The position numbers were made by a program, and so were the translations under genes. Below, piece after piece: positions 15,421 through 28,993 of a DNA stretch of 64,000 bases; the stretch's first letter is position 1; each line of letters begins with the position of its first letter. This DNA is from Corynebacterium pelargi (GTDB taxonomy: Bacteria; Actinomycetota; Actinomycetes; Mycobacteriales; Mycobacteriaceae), in the NCBI RefSeq assembly GCF_014635485.1, contig NZ_BMCX01000002.1:208396-272395 (forward strand). The letters are read 5' to 3'. The notes beneath the pieces were generated by a model, which had not been told where the DNA came from, made no database searches, and saw only the letters and a list, made by a program, of their open reading frames with translations.

Positions 15421-18400
15421 GTGCTGGAAGGACCCATCTTGGCAGTCTCCCGCCAGACCAAGGCCGACATCCCTGGGGCTCCCGAACGTTATTCGTTCGC
15501 AAAAATTACCGAACCTATCGAGGTCCCGGGACTTCTCGATATTCAGCTCGATTCCTTTGCATGGCTGATTGGTACGCCTGAGTGGCGCGCCAAAAAGCAG
15601 GAGGAATTAGGCCCTGATGCCCGCGTAACCAGCGGGTTGGAGGACATCCTAGAGGAGCTTTCTCCCATTCAGGATTACTCCGGCAATATGTCTTTGTCGC
15701 TCTCGGAGCCACGCTTCGAGGACATGAAAAACACCATCGACGAGGCTAAAGATAAAGACATCAACTACTCCGCGCCTCTCTACGTCACGGCGGAGTTCAT
15801 TAACAACGACACCCAAGAGATCAAGTCTCAGACGGTGTTCATCGGCGATTTCCCGATGATGACCGACAAGGGCACGTTCATTGTCAACGGCACCGAGCGT
15901 GTTGTGGTGTCGCAGCTTGTTCGTTCCCCTGGTGTGTACTTCGACCAGACCATCGACAAGTCCACCGAGCGTCCCCTGCACTCCGTGAAGGTGATTCCTT
16001 CCCGCGGTGCATGGCTTGAGTTCGACGTGGACAAGCGCGATACCGTTGGCGTTCGCATCGACCGCAAGCGTCGCCAGCCCGTCACCGTGCTGCTCAAGGC
16101 TCTGGGTTGGACCACCGAGCAGATCAAGGAGCGCTTCGGCTTCTCCGAGATCATGATGTCTACCCTTGAGGCAGACAATGTTGCTAGCACCGATGAAGCG
16201 CTGCTGGAGATCTACCGCAAGCAGCGTCCAGGTGAGCAGCCGACTCGCGATCTGGCTCAGTCGCTGCTTGATAATTCCTTCTTCCGCGCAAAGCGCTATG
16301 ACCTAGCCAAGGTGGGCCGTTACAAGGTCAACCGCAAGCTCGGTCTTGGCGGCGATAACGAGGGTCTGATGACTCTCACCGAAGAAGACATCGCTACCAC
16401 CATCGAATACCTGGTGCGCCTGCACGCAGGTGAAACCAGCATGACCTCCCCTGAGGGCACCGTCATCCCCGTGGAAACGGACGATATCGACCACTTCGGT
16501 AACCGTCGTCTGCGCACCGTGGGTGAGCTGATCCAAAACCAGGTTCGCGTTGGTCTTTCCCGCATGGAGCGCGTCGTGCGTGAGCGCATGACCACCCAAG
16601 ACGCAGAATCGATCACGCCTACCTCGCTGATCAACGTGCGTCCCGTTTCGGCTGCAATCCGCGAGTTCTTCGGCACCTCCCAGCTCTCGCAGTTCATGGA
16701 CCAGAACAACTCCCTGTCTGGTCTTACCCACAAGCGCCGTCTGTCTGCGCTTGGCCCCGGCGGCCTCTCCCGCGAGCGCGCCGGCATCGAGGTGCGCGAC
16801 GTGCACCCCTCGCACTACGGCCGTATGTGCCCGATCGAGACTCCCGAAGGCCCGAACATTGGTCTGATCGGCTCGCTGGCTTCCTATGCCCGCGTGAACG
16901 CCTTCGGCTTCATCGAGACCCCTTACCGCAAGGTGGTCGACGGTGTTGTCACCGATCAGGTTGATTACCTCACCGCTGATGAGGAAGACCGCTACGTGGT
17001 GGCCCAGGCCAACACTCCTTTTGATAAGGACGGCAAGATCCTCGAAGAGCGCGTCACCGTGCGCGTGAAGAACGGCGATATCCAGGTCGTTTCCGGCGAC
17101 GCCATCGACTACATGGACGTTTCGCCCCGCCAGATGGTTTCCGTGGCAACCGCCATGATTCCCTTCCTGGAGCACGACGATGCAAACCGTGCCCTCATGG
17201 GCGCGAACATGCAGCGTCAGGCTGTGCCGCTGGTGCGTTCCGAGGCTCCGCTGGTTGGTACCGGCATGGAGATGCGTGCCGCCTACGACGCCGGCGACCT
17301 GCTGATCAGCAAGAAGTCCGGTGCCGTTGAAAACGTCTCTGCAGACTTCATCACCATCATGGACGATGAGGGCATCCGCGATACCTACCGTCTGCGTAAG
17401 TTCGAGCGCACCAACCAGGGCACCAGCTACAACCAGAAGCCGCTGGTAAACATCGGCGACCGTGTCGAGGCTGGCCAGGTTATTGCCGATGGCCCCGGCA
17501 CCCACAACGGTGAGATGGCGCTTGGCCGCAACCTGCTCGTGGCATTCATGCCTTGGGAAGGCCACAACTACGAGGACGCCATCATCTTGAACCAGCGCCT
17601 GGTTGAAGAAGATGTGCTCACCTCCATCCACATCGAAGAGCACGAGATCGATGCCCGCGACACCAAGCTCGGTGCCGAGGAAATCACCCGTGAGCTGCCG
17701 AATGTTTCCGAAGACGTACTCAAAGACCTCGATGAGCGCGGTATCGTGCGCATCGGTGCTGACGTGCGTGACGGCGACATCCTGGTGGGTAAGGTCACCC
17801 CGAAGGGTGAAACCGAGCTGACCCCTGAAGAGCGCCTGCTGCGCGCCATCTTCGGTGAGAAGGCCCGCGAGGTTCGCGATACCTCCATGAAGGTGCCGCA
17901 CGGTGAAACCGGCAAGGTGATCGGTGTGCGTCGCTTCTCCCGCGAGGACGACGACGATCTCGCCCCCGGCGTGAACGAGATGATCCGCGTCTATGTTGCT
18001 CAAAAGCGCAAGATCCAGGACGGCGATAAGCTAGCTGGCCGCCACGGCAACAAGGGTGTTGTGGGCAAGATTCTGCCTGCCGAGGACATGCCCTTCATGC
18101 CCGATGGCACCCCTGTCGACATCATCTTGAACACCCACGGTGTGCCGCGTCGTATGAACATCGGCCAGGTGCTGGAAGTGCACCTTGGTTGGTTGGCCGC
18201 CGCTGGTTGGGAAATCGACACCGATGATCCCGCCAACGCCGAGCTGATGAAGATGCTGCCCGAGGAGCTCTACAGCGTTCCTGCCGGTTCGCTGACCTCC
18301 ACCCCGGTATTCGACGGTGCTTCCAACGATGAGCTGGCTGGCCTTCTTGCCAACTCGCGCCCCAACCGCGATGGCGACGTCATGGTTGATGCCGACGGTA

Positions 18401-18915
18401 AGGCACAGCTTTTCGACGGTCGCTCCGGCGAGCCTTTCCCGTACCCGGTTTCGGTTGGCTACATGTACATCCTCAAGCTCCACCACCTGGTGGACGAGAA
18501 GATCCACGCACGTTCCACCGGCCCGTACTCCATGATTACCCAGCAGCCGCTGGGTGGTAAGGCTCAGTTCGGTGGCCAGCGCTTCGGCGAGATGGAGGTG
18601 TGGGCAATGCAGGCATACGGCGCTGCCTACACCCTGCAGGAACTGCTGACCATCAAGTCGGACGACGTGGTTGGCCGTGTGAAGGTCTACGAGGCGATCG
18701 TCAAGGGCGAGAACATCCCGGATCCGGGTATCCCCGAGTCCTTCAAGGTGTTGCTCAAGGAGCTGCAGTCGCTGTGCTTGAACGTGGAAGTGCTTTCCGC
18801 AGACGGCACCCCGATGGAACTGTCCGGTTCCGACGAGGACGACTTCGACCAGGCTGGTGCCTCCCTTGGTATCAACCTGTCGCGCGACGAGCGTTCGGAC
18901 GCCGACACCGCATAA
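15421..18915 (+). CDS. rpoB: DNA-directed RNA polymerase beta subunit
   Basis: 1164 residues if started at GTG 15421 ([14 protein letters not shown]), the start used in relatives; an in-frame ATG at 15364 would add 19 residues and neither has a good ribosome site. All beta-subunit landmarks are present, such as [51 protein letters not shown] and [15 protein letters not shown], and the C-terminal [18 protein letters not shown]. The rifampicin-resistance region (about 16672-16760) carries the wild-type residues (including [13 protein letters not shown]), so target-based rifampicin resistance is not predicted. It forms the catalytic core with rpoC, 127 bases downstream. Confidence 0.98.
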   Translation: MLEGPILAVSRQTKADIPGAPERYSFAKITEPIEVPGLLDIQLDSFAWLIGTPEWRAKKQEELGPDARVTSGLEDILEELSPIQDYSGNMSLSLSEPRFEDMKNTIDEAKDKDINYSAPLYVTAEFINNDTQEIKSQTVFIGDFPMMTDKGTFIVNGTERVVVSQLVRSPGVYFDQTIDKSTERPLHSVKVIPSRGAWLEFDVDKRDTVGVRIDRKRRQPVTVLLKALGWTTEQIKERFGFSEIMMSTLEADNVASTDEALLEIYRKQRPGEQPTRDLAQSLLDNSFFRAKRYDLAKVGRYKVNRKLGLGGDNEGLMTLTEEDIATTIEYLVRLHAGETSMTSPEGTVIPVETDDIDHFGNRRLRTVGELIQNQVRVGLSRMERVVRERMTTQDAESITPTSLINVRPVSAAIREFFGTSQLSQFMDQNNSLSGLTHKRRLSALGPGGLSRERAGIEVRDVHPSHYGRMCPIETPEGPNIGLIGSLASYARVNAFGFIETPYRKVVDGVVTDQVDYLTADEEDRYVVAQANTPFDKDGKILEERVTVRVKNGDIQVVSGDAIDYMDVSPRQMVSVATAMIPFLEHDDANRALMGANMQRQAVPLVRSEAPLVGTGMEMRAAYDAGDLLISKKSGAVENVSADFITIMDDEGIRDTYRLRKFERTNQGTSYNQKPLVNIGDRVEAGQVIADGPGTHNGEMALGRNLLVAFMPWEGHNYEDAIILNQRLVEEDVLTSIHIEEHEIDARDTKLGAEEITRELPNVSEDVLKDLDERGIVRIGADVRDGDILVGKVTPKGETELTPEERLLRAIFGEKAREVRDTSMKVPHGETGKVIGVRRFSREDDDDLAPGVNEMIRVYVAQKRKIQDGDKLAGRHGNKGVVGKILPAEDMPFMPDGTPVDIILNTHGVPRRMNIGQVLEVHLGWLAAAGWEIDTDDPANAELMKMLPEELYSVPAGSLTSTPVFDGASNDELAGLLANSRPNRDGDVMVDADGKAQLFDGRSGEPFPYPVSVGYMYILKLHHLVDEKIHARSTGPYSMITQQPLGGKAQFGGQRFGEMEVWAMQAYGAAYTLQELLTIKSDDVVGRVKVYEAIVKGENIPDPGIPESFKVLLKELQSLCLNVEVLSADGTPMELSGSDEDDFDQAGASLGINLSRDERSDADTA

Positions 18916-18957
18916 CGCCAGGTCTGTAGGGGACGGCTTTTCAAGGCGCACATGAGC

Positions 18958-18968
18958 GTCGAAAAGCT
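18958..18968 (+). repeat. Exact GTCGAAAAGCT element between rpoB and rpoC
   Basis: GAGC then GTCGAAAAGCT, 42 bases after the rpoB stop. A related inverted fragment (GGCTTTTCAAGGCGC, from 18935) lies just before it, so a weak stem is possible. Confidence 0.6.
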
Positions 18969-19012
18969 CCCTGCAGGCGGACATTCAAAGAAAGCAAATA
19001 GTTTTTAACGAG

Positions 19013-19029
19013 CCCCTAAGCATTAGGGG
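19013..19029 (+). other. Small hairpin in front of rpoC
   Basis: CCCCTAA (19013-19019) pairs with TTAGGGG (19023-19029) across a three-base loop, ending just before the AAAGGGAG ribosome site of rpoC. It may tune rpoC translation. Confidence 0.45.
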
Positions 19030-19042
19030 GAAAGGGAGTTAC

Positions 19043-23053
<4,011 letters not shown>

Positions 23054-23068
23054 GCGCTAGACAAGCAC

Positions 23069-23117
23069 AAAGCTCCCGGTATGTTCCTTAACTGGAACAC
23101 CGGGAGCTTTTCTTTTT
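23069..23117 (+). terminator. Terminator after rpoC
   Basis: AAAGCTCCCGGT (23069-23080) pairs with ACCGGGAGCTTT (23099-23110), followed by TTCTTTTTG. It ends just before the convergent yjdM stop and may serve both strands. Confidence 0.9.
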
Positions 23118-23121
23118 GCCC

Positions 23122-23475
23122 TTAGGCCTTGCGCACGACGGAGGATTTGAGCTTCATCGCACCAAAACCATCGATCTTGCAGTCAATGTCGTGGCCATCG
23201 CTGGCTTCTGGCAGCAGGCGAATATTGCGCACCTTCGTACCAGCCTTAATGCCCTGGGGTGAGCCTTTGACCTTCAAGGTTTTGACTACGGTGACCGAGT
23301 CGCCGTCGAAAAGCTCATTGCCAACGGCATCTTTGATCACCGGGTGTTGCTCTGCAACCTCTTCCTCCTGGGGCTGCCACTCGTGGGCGCATTCGGGGCA
23401 CACCAATAGCGGTGGCATCTCATAGGTGTACTCGCTTTGGCACTCGGGGCAGGGCTGCAGGGCTTCATCACTCAT
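23122..23475 (-). CDS. yjdM: PhnA/YjdM-family zinc-ribbon protein
   Basis: 117 residues. The N-terminal zinc ribbon has two CPEC pairs (CPECQSEYTYE and VCPECAHEW), followed by the PhnA domain with DAVGNELFDGDSVTVVKTLKVKG and a C-terminal KLKSSVVRKA. Although named after the E. coli phosphonate operon, this family has no proven phosphonate role. It is alone and convergent with rpoC. The coding strand is minus; the sequence for ELFDGD happens to carry one copy of the 11-base GTCGAAAAGCT element on the plus strand (23305-23315). Confidence 0.9.
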   Translation of the reverse strand: MSDEALQPCPECQSEYTYEMPPLLVCPECAHEWQPQEEEVAEQHPVIKDAVGNELFDGDSVTVVKTLKVKGSPQGIKAGTKVRNIRLLPEASDGHDIDCKIDGFGAMKLKSSVVRKA

Positions 23476-23546
23476 GGCTACTCATGCTACTTCCCGCAGC
23501 AAAGACTGCCCCCGCAAGCCCACCCCTGCGCTTAGAATGACTGTCT

Positions 23547-24296
23547 GTGAGCAAAAACGAGTGGAACGATCAGCCAGATTACGCCGAGGAGGACTTCGCC
23601 GGTGGTGGTTGGGGTGAGCAGCCTCAGACCCCAGAGACGAGCATGTTCCCGCCACAGGGTGCCTCTCAGCCTGAAACGCCTAAGCAGCAGTTCCCGGAAA
23701 CTGCCTATGCACCGCCGGCGTATCAACAACCGGCGCAGCCATATCCCCAAAACCAGTATCAACAGCCCATGCAGGCTGCTCCTGTGTACCAACAGCAGGG
23801 CGGATCGAAAACCTGGCTGGTGGTGCTGCTTACGGTGCTCGTGCTGCTAGCGGCAGCAGCCGTGGGCTATTACGTTTTGCAAAATAACAAGGGCGACGAT
23901 GTTCAGGCCACGGATCAAGATCCCGTGACTGTGGTGACCACGGTGCCGCCTGACAATAGCGCCGAGGCTACCCAGACCACCACCAGCAAGAAGAAGGAAC
24001 AGCGCCCCGCAAGGCCGAACCTTCCTTCCTCCGTGGAGGCTGTAAGCCAGGGCGCGAAATCAGGTCGCCAGTCCGGCAACCTGGATAATGTGTGGAAGTC
24101 CGGTCCTACCTCCGATGTCTTCGCCATGGCTGTGGCCAAGGCCTTTAGCGATGAATACCGCAGCACCAAAAACACCAGCCCCACCTTGCAGGTGTACTCC
24201 GCGGTGACCGGGCAAACCTACCAGATGACTTGCTCTGATAACGGCCAGTATGTGCACTGCACCGGAGGTAATAACGCCAATGTCTACATTGCCTAA
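23547..24296 (+). CDS. Single-pass membrane protein with Pro/Gln-rich N-terminus and small exported domain
   Basis: 249 residues. A Gln/Pro/Tyr-rich cytoplasmic region (about 1-85) precedes one membrane segment (TWLVVLLTVLVLLAAAAVGYYV), a Thr-rich linker and a C-terminal extracellular domain with two cysteines (MTCSDNGQYVHCTGG). No enzymatic motif is seen. The GTG start at 23547 has no ribosome site, but TAGAAT (23533-23538) ends 8 bases before it, so a leaderless message is likely. The stop region overlaps the start of the following lipoprotein gene. Confidence 0.65.
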   Translation: MSKNEWNDQPDYAEEDFAGGGWGEQPQTPETSMFPPQGASQPETPKQQFPETAYAPPAYQQPAQPYPQNQYQQPMQAAPVYQQQGGSKTWLVVLLTVLVLLAAAAVGYYVLQNNKGDDVQATDQDPVTVVTTVPPDNSAEATQTTTSKKKEQRPARPNLPSSVEAVSQGAKSGRQSGNLDNVWKSGPTSDVFAMAVAKAFSDEYRSTKNTSPTLQVYSAVTGQTYQMTCSDNGQYVHCTGGNNANVYIA

Positions 24297-25314
24297 GCAG
24301 TACCTTCGCGTAGCCGCTGCCCTGGGAGGGGCAGCGTTGCTGCTATCCAGCTGCATGTTCCCCGAAGATGTCCAGAAGGACGAACGTTCCACCGTCACTT
24401 CCACCACCACGGCCGAAAGTTCCACGCCGGATCAGGGAGTATCAGCGGATCTGCCTCAAGCCATCCTCGATGCCGTAGCCGATGTAGAGGCGGATACGGG
24501 CTCACGGGTGTCGCTGGCTATCAGCAGTGGGGTAGAGCAGGAGCCGAAGTTCGCTGGCAATTTGGCTCCTCGACAAGAGGCATGGTCCACCATCAAGGTG
24601 CCGCTGTCGATCGCTGCCCTGCGCCAGGATCCCTCCCTTGAGCCCACCATGGTCTTGGCCATTACGCAGTCGGACAATGACGCAGCCATGCAGATGTGGG
24701 ATGCCCTCGGTGGTGGCGAACAGGCAGCGGCCGCAGTGGAAGAGGTGCTGGCAGAAGCCGGGGTGGAAGTAGATGTGCCGGCAGAAAAAACCCGTGCGCA
24801 GTTCTCTCCTTTTGGCCAGGCCCTGTTCTCCACCGGGCAACAGGCAAGCTTTGCCGCCGCCTTGCCCACCCTTGATGGGGCAGCGCCGGTGCTGGAGGCA
24901 ATGGGTGAGGTTGTCGCAGGCCAAGATTATGGCCTCGGCACCTTCGAAGGTGCGCGCTTCAAGGGCGGCTGGGGCCCGGATACCAGTGGTGCCTATTTGG
25001 TGCGCCAATTCGGCTTGGTAGGTGATACTGCCATCGCTATTGCCACCAAACCCGCCGATGGCACCTATGAGTCTGGGCAAGTAGTACTGACGAAGATCGC
25101 TCAGGCAATCGAACCGCACCTTGATAGCCTCGATGCCCCCGCTGGGGCAGCGGCGTCTTCCTCTACTGATCCAAGCAGCAACAACGAGAAATCAGAAACG
25201 CCAACCCGCCAATCAGGCCAGGAGCAACCGGAGCCGCAGCCTGTGCAGTCGCCCACTCCTGGGCAAGGCCAACAGCGCGGCCCAGAGGGCTTTAGCACCA
25301 TCCCTGCTGTATAG
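24280..25314 (+). CDS. Lipoprotein with a class A beta-lactamase-like domain
   Basis: 344 residues from ATG 24280, which has GGAGG at 24264-24268 and overlaps the previous gene by 17 bases. A signal peptide ends in the lipobox LSSC (Cys25). The domain carries the three serine-hydrolase motifs of class A beta-lactamase-like proteins: S103-T-I-K106, S131-D-N133 and K228-G-G. A Ser/Gln/Pro-rich tail of about 60 residues follows. These proteins may be true beta-lactamases or cell-wall acting relatives; no omega-loop Glu was confirmed. It would sit on the outer face of the membrane. Confidence 0.65.
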   Translation: MSTLPKQYLRVAAALGGAALLLSSCMFPEDVQKDERSTVTSTTTAESSTPDQGVSADLPQAILDAVADVEADTGSRVSLAISSGVEQEPKFAGNLAPRQEAWSTIKVPLSIAALRQDPSLEPTMVLAITQSDNDAAMQMWDALGGGEQAAAAVEEVLAEAGVEVDVPAEKTRAQFSPFGQALFSTGQQASFAAALPTLDGAAPVLEAMGEVVAGQDYGLGTFEGARFKGGWGPDTSGAYLVRQFGLVGDTAIAIATKPADGTYESGQVVLTKIAQAIEPHLDSLDAPAGAAASSSTDPSSNNEKSETPTRQSGQEQPEPQPVQSPTPGQGQQRGPEGFSTIPAV

Positions 25315-25371
25315 CTCCAAGGATGGCGTGTTCGAAAAAACGAAGTACGGATGAGATAAGAAGGCAGCAAG

Positions 25372-26016
25372 ATGACGCAATGGGGATCGCCACAGCAGCA
25401 ACCACAATGGTCCGATGAGCAGCAGTGGCAAACGTCGACAAGCCAATGGCAACAACCACCACAAACGCCGGAACCTCGACGGAATAACTGGTGGCTTGCC
25501 GCGGTGGCAGCCCTCATCGTGATCCTCGGGATCCTCGCTGTGTGGTTCTTTACTGCTCGTGGTGATGACGAAGAAGTAGCGGAGGCGCCGGCCACCACCC
25601 AGACCACCGTTACGGTTGAAGAACCGGCCCCGGTGACGGTGACAGAGCGAGTGCAGCCGCCGGTGACGGTGACGGATCGCACGACCGTGAGGCAGACGGT
25701 GACATCGGAACCTGACAGCAAAAACTGGAGTGATCTGATGAATAACGCCACCGGATGCTCGGATCCTGAATATGCGGCAACGAATGGCACCGACTACGTC
25801 TCGGTGTGCCGAAGCGGCGGTACCAGGGTGTATAAGGGCTGGTTCAATGGCAAGGCCTTGGAGCTAGAAGGCAAGACCACGCGCTATGGTCAGGCCGAAT
25901 ACACCATCGATGCCAAACCCAATACCATCGAAATCGATGGCGCCGAGGTGGATGTCTATGACGCCGACGGTGATCTTGCTGCAAGCTTTTATATGACCGA
26001 GTGGGAAGCAGAATAA
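25372..26016 (+). CDS. Single-pass membrane protein, paralogue of the 30702-31259 product
   Basis: 214 residues: Gln/Trp-rich cytoplasmic N-terminus, one membrane segment (WWLAAVAALIVILGILAVWFF), a Val/Thr/Glu-rich linker, and a C-terminal domain WSDLMNNATGCSDPEYAATNG then DYVSVCRSG. This domain aligns by eye with the product of 30702-31259 (WGHLVNSVTRC, AGTNGHDFVSIC), with both cysteines conserved and a disulfide plausible. AGAAGG precedes the ATG. It lies directly upstream of the sensor kinase operator and may belong to the same envelope-sensing neighbourhood. Function is unknown. Confidence 0.65.
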   Translation: MTQWGSPQQQPQWSDEQQWQTSTSQWQQPPQTPEPRRNNWWLAAVAALIVILGILAVWFFTARGDDEEVAEAPATTQTTVTVEEPAPVTVTERVQPPVTVTDRTTVRQTVTSEPDSKNWSDLMNNATGCSDPEYAATNGTDYVSVCRSGGTRVYKGWFNGKALELEGKTTRYGQAEYTIDAKPNTIEIDGAEVDVYDADGDLAASFYMTEWEAE

Positions 26017-26020
26017 AAAA

Positions 26021-26040
26021 ACTCATACCCAGGTAGCATG
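26021..26040 (+). promoter_or_regulatory. Candidate response-regulator operator, copy 1
   Basis: ACTCATACCCAGGTAGCATG contains the dyad TACC-CA-GGTA and matches the copy at 28023-28042 at 16 of 20 positions. It lies 21 bases before the histidine kinase start. Confidence 0.5.
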
Positions 26041-26061
26041 TGAGCAGCTCGAAGGCTGCTT

Positions 26062-27333
26062 ATGCTAACAGCCACCATGGATCCCACTCACCAGCAATCC
26101 CAACCACAAACCGAAGACCCAACGCTTGCAAGCACCAAGGCGTCGAGTGCGGCCAAGGCCAAGCCCGAGCTCAAGCCCAAGCTCAAGCGCATCACCCTGC
26201 AGCTCCTTCTCGTGGTAGCACTGCTCTGGGTGCTGCTGCCAGTGCGTCTGGTATCCCCTTCGGCTACGGGCACATCCTGGCAAATCCTCGGCAACATCGC
26301 CGTGGCCACCCTGATCTCGGCGCTTGTGGTGCAGCGCTACCGCTTTGGTGTGGGCACCTGGATGATTGTTGGCGCACTGGTGCTCATTGCCGTGACTGGG
26401 CTGGGCCAATACGTCCTACCGATCTACGGGTTGGTGTGCTGGCAGGCATGGCTTCTAGCTAAAAATCTGCAACGGTATCGCCCTTGGGTACTCGCCGGCA
26501 TGGTCCTCGCCAGCGTGTCGGGCATGTTCCTGCTCTTCTTCCGCTTCATCGGCACCACCGAGGCGAAAGGATTATTAGCAGACCCCGAAAAGGACATAGC
26601 CGGTGCGCTGGCGGTCGGTGCGGTGCTGTGCGTGGTTTCCATCGGGTTCTTCTGGCTGCTTGGCAATAACTCCCGAAGAAAACAACTCCGCCTCGCCGAT
26701 TTACAGGCACGCGCAGAGCTTGCGGCTCTGACCGAACGCAGCCGCATCGCCCGAGAAATGCACGATATTGTCGCCCATTCTCTTACGGCGGTGATCGCCC
26801 AGGCCGATGGCGGGCGTTTTGCTGCCAAGCAACACCCCGAGATGGCCCAAGAAGCGCTCAGCACCATCGGCCAGGAGGCGCGCCGGGCACTCGGCCAGAT
26901 GCGCTCTTTGCTTTCCGTGCTGCATGAAGATGAGCGAAGCCAAGACATAACCCCAGGCAGTGAGCAGATTACGCACTTGCTGCGAGAAGCTCAGCGCAAT
27001 GGTCTGCGCATCGATTTTGTTGAGCAATCCCAACCCGGCCAACTCAGCGAGGCTCAGTCGCTGACGGTGTACCGAATTGTGCAGGAGTGCATCACCAATA
27101 CTCTCAAGCACGCAGGGGCCGTGGACGCCACCTTGGCCATCGACTGGGACACGCAGATCACCATCACCATGGACAATGCCCCCGGCCAAGGCCTTGATGG
27201 TTTGCCCAAGGATTTTGGGCGCGGCTTGATCGGTATCCGCGAACGCGCCAGGATTCACGGTGGGGATGCGCAATGGGGATCCTCGACACGCTATCCGGGA
27301 GGTTGGAAGGTGCAAGCATGGATCATGAGGTAG
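26062..27333 (+). CDS. NarL/LiaS-type sensor histidine kinase
   Basis: 423 residues; ATG 26062 has GAAGG 6 bases ahead and is preferred to ATG 26077. Several membrane helices (about 45-200) form the sensor. The HisKA_3 dimerisation region carries the phosphorylatable His234 in REMHDIVAHSL, followed by an HATPase_c domain (NTLKHAGA and GRGLIGIRERARIHGG). With no large extracellular loop it probably senses an intramembrane or surface signal. It overlaps the response-regulator gene by 16 bases. An ABC exporter follows, the arrangement common in cell-envelope stress and antimicrobial-peptide sensing. Confidence 0.92.
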   Translation: MLTATMDPTHQQSQPQTEDPTLASTKASSAAKAKPELKPKLKRITLQLLLVVALLWVLLPVRLVSPSATGTSWQILGNIAVATLISALVVQRYRFGVGTWMIVGALVLIAVTGLGQYVLPIYGLVCWQAWLLAKNLQRYRPWVLAGMVLASVSGMFLLFFRFIGTTEAKGLLADPEKDIAGALAVGAVLCVVSIGFFWLLGNNSRRKQLRLADLQARAELAALTERSRIAREMHDIVAHSLTAVIAQADGGRFAAKQHPEMAQEALSTIGQEARRALGQMRSLLSVLHEDERSQDITPGSEQITHLLREAQRNGLRIDFVEQSQPGQLSEAQSLTVYRIVQECITNTLKHAGAVDATLAIDWDTQITITMDNAPGQGLDGLPKDFGRGLIGIRERARIHGGDAQWGSSTRYPGGWKVQAWIMR

Positions 27334-28013
27334 TGCGCGTTGGGCTTGTCGACGACCAACGTCTTGTTCGCGCAGGCTTTGCCATGGTGCTCAGTTCTCA
27401 ACCCGATCTGCTCGTTAGCTGGCAGGCCGCCGATGGCAAAGAAGCTGTGCATCTGGCGCAAACGCAGCCCGTCGATGTGATCTTGATGGATATTCAGATG
27501 CCGGTCATGAATGGCATTCAGGCAATTCAGGCGCTCAAGAACAACCCGGCCAAAATCGTCGTGCTTACTACCTTTGACGCCGATGCCTATGTGATCGGCG
27601 CGCTCGAACATGGCGCCTCGGGCTTTTTGCTCAAAGACACCGAACCGGAAGCCCTCATCGAGGCTGTGCGTACCGTTGCCGCAGGTGATGCGGTGATTAG
27701 CCCCCAAGCCACATCCACCCTGCTGCAGCATATGCGCGCCTCTGTACCCGAGACTGCTTCACAGCGCGTGCCGCTGAAGTTGATTGATCCGCTCACACCG
27801 CGCGAGGAAGAAATTCTGGTGCTCATTGCCAAGGGGCTCAGCAACGCAGAAATTGCCCGGGAGCTTTATATTTCTATGCCTACGGTCAAAACCCATGTGG
27901 GCAAGGTGTTGGCCAAAACTGATTCCCGGGATCGCGTGCAGGCGGTGCTCTTTGCGTTTCGGCATGGGATGGTCACGCAGGCCGAATTGCTAAGAGATCA
28001 TCCCCGGGGCTGA
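27318..28013 (+). CDS. NarL-family response regulator
   Basis: 231 residues from ATG 27318 with GGAAGG upstream, overlapping the kinase gene. The receiver domain has the acidic pair at 12-13 and the phosphoacceptor Asp58 (VILMDIQMPVMNG), the Thr/Lys switch residues (VVLTTF and LLKD), and a C-terminal LuxR-type helix-turn-helix (LTPREEEILVLIAKGLSNAE, TVKTHVGKVL). It should be phosphorylated by the preceding kinase and bind as a dimer. The two similar sites at 26021 and 28023 are good candidates for its operators. Confidence 0.95.
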   Translation: MDHEVVRVGLVDDQRLVRAGFAMVLSSQPDLLVSWQAADGKEAVHLAQTQPVDVILMDIQMPVMNGIQAIQALKNNPAKIVVLTTFDADAYVIGALEHGASGFLLKDTEPEALIEAVRTVAAGDAVISPQATSTLLQHMRASVPETASQRVPLKLIDPLTPREEEILVLIAKGLSNAEIARELYISMPTVKTHVGKVLAKTDSRDRVQAVLFAFRHGMVTQAELLRDHPRG

Positions 28014-28022
28014 TTTTCCAAA

Positions 28023-28042
28023 GCTCATACCCCGGTCGGATG
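28023..28042 (+). promoter_or_regulatory. Candidate response-regulator operator, copy 2
   Basis: GCTCATACCCCGGTCGGATG, matching copy 1 at 16 of 20 positions with CTCATACCC and GGT conserved. It lies between the regulator stop and the ABC ATPase start. Confidence 0.5.
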
Positions 28043-28075
28043 CCCCGATGGGCCGAGCCGTGCATGATGGTAGTC

Positions 28076-28990
28076 ATGTTCACCGTAGAGGGATTAACAA
28101 AACGTTATGGCAATCACACTGCCGTGCAGGATTTAAGTTTCCACGTACCTGATGGTGTTGTCACCGGCTTCCTAGGCCCGAATGGTTCAGGTAAGTCCAC
28201 CACCATGCGTTGCATGCTGGGCCTCGATGCCCCAAGCAGCGGCAAGGTGACGGTGCGCCACGGCAATTTCGAAGGCCCAGTCCAGGCCTGCAAACACAAG
28301 GCCCAATTAGTAGGTGCGCTGCTCGATGCCTCCTGGGTAGACCCAAAGCGCAGTGCAAGAAACCACCTACGCATGTTGGCTCAAGGCGCAGGTATTCCGG
28401 ATTCCCGCGTGGATGAGTGCCTCGACTTGGTGGGTTTGAGCTCAAAGGCCAAGGCTAAGGTGGGCGGCTATTCACTAGGTATGCGCCAGCGCCTGGGCGT
28501 GGCTGCGGCCCTTTTGGGTGATCCTCAGCATTTGCTTTTCGACGAGCCCGTCAATGGTCTTGACCCAGAAGGCGTGAGCTGGATGCGTCAAACCATCCGC
28601 TACTTCGCATCGGAAGGCAAATCGGTGCTGGTGTCCTCGCACCTATTGGCAGAGATGCAACAAACCGCCGACCGTCTGGTGATTATTGGCCGTGGCAAGC
28701 TCATTGGCGAATATGACATGGACGAGTTCCTCGGCGATGCACTGGTAGAGGTGCAAACCCCGCAACAAGAGTTTGGTGCGGTTCTGCAGCGCCAGGGCTT
28801 TGAGCCTCAGGCGATCGAAGGTGGTTTTAGCGTTCCGGTGGAAGGCGATGAACAGCAGGCCAGGGAGCGCATTGCCCGCCTCGCCCTGGAGCACCAGGTG
28901 CTCATCACCGGGTTGAGTTCGCGTAGCGCGGGGCTTGAAGAACGTTTCCTCCAAGCCACCATGAACGAGCAAGAATATAGGAGCAAATAA
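28076..28990 (+). CDS. ABC-2 type exporter ATPase subunit
   Basis: 304 residues from ATG 28076 (MFTVEGLTKRYG). Walker A GPNGSGKST, Q-loop region, signature YSLGMRQRLG, Walker B LLFDEPVNGLDPEG and the H-loop SSHLLAEM are intact; the C-terminal part matches bacitracin/lantibiotic-type exporters. It would power the permease 4 bases downstream. No ribosome site is apparent, but CATGAT (28063-28068) ends 7 bases before the start, consistent with a leaderless mRNA from a promoter overlapping operator copy 2. Confidence 0.92.
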   Translation: MFTVEGLTKRYGNHTAVQDLSFHVPDGVVTGFLGPNGSGKSTTMRCMLGLDAPSSGKVTVRHGNFEGPVQACKHKAQLVGALLDASWVDPKRSARNHLRMLAQGAGIPDSRVDECLDLVGLSSKAKAKVGGYSLGMRQRLGVAAALLGDPQHLLFDEPVNGLDPEGVSWMRQTIRYFASEGKSVLVSSHLLAEMQQTADRLVIIGRGKLIGEYDMDEFLGDALVEVQTPQQEFGAVLQRQGFEPQAIEGGFSVPVEGDEQQARERIARLALEHQVLITGLSSRSAGLEERFLQATMNEQEYRSK

Positions 28991-28993
28991 GCC

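Noticed and set aside
16672..16760. Rifampicin-resistance substitution in rpoB
   Set aside because: The region reads with the wild-type residues at the known resistance positions.
16303..18003. 566-codon minus-strand frame inside rpoB
   Set aside because: Antisense to a certain gene; the length comes from high third-position GC, and there is no ribosome site or family pattern.
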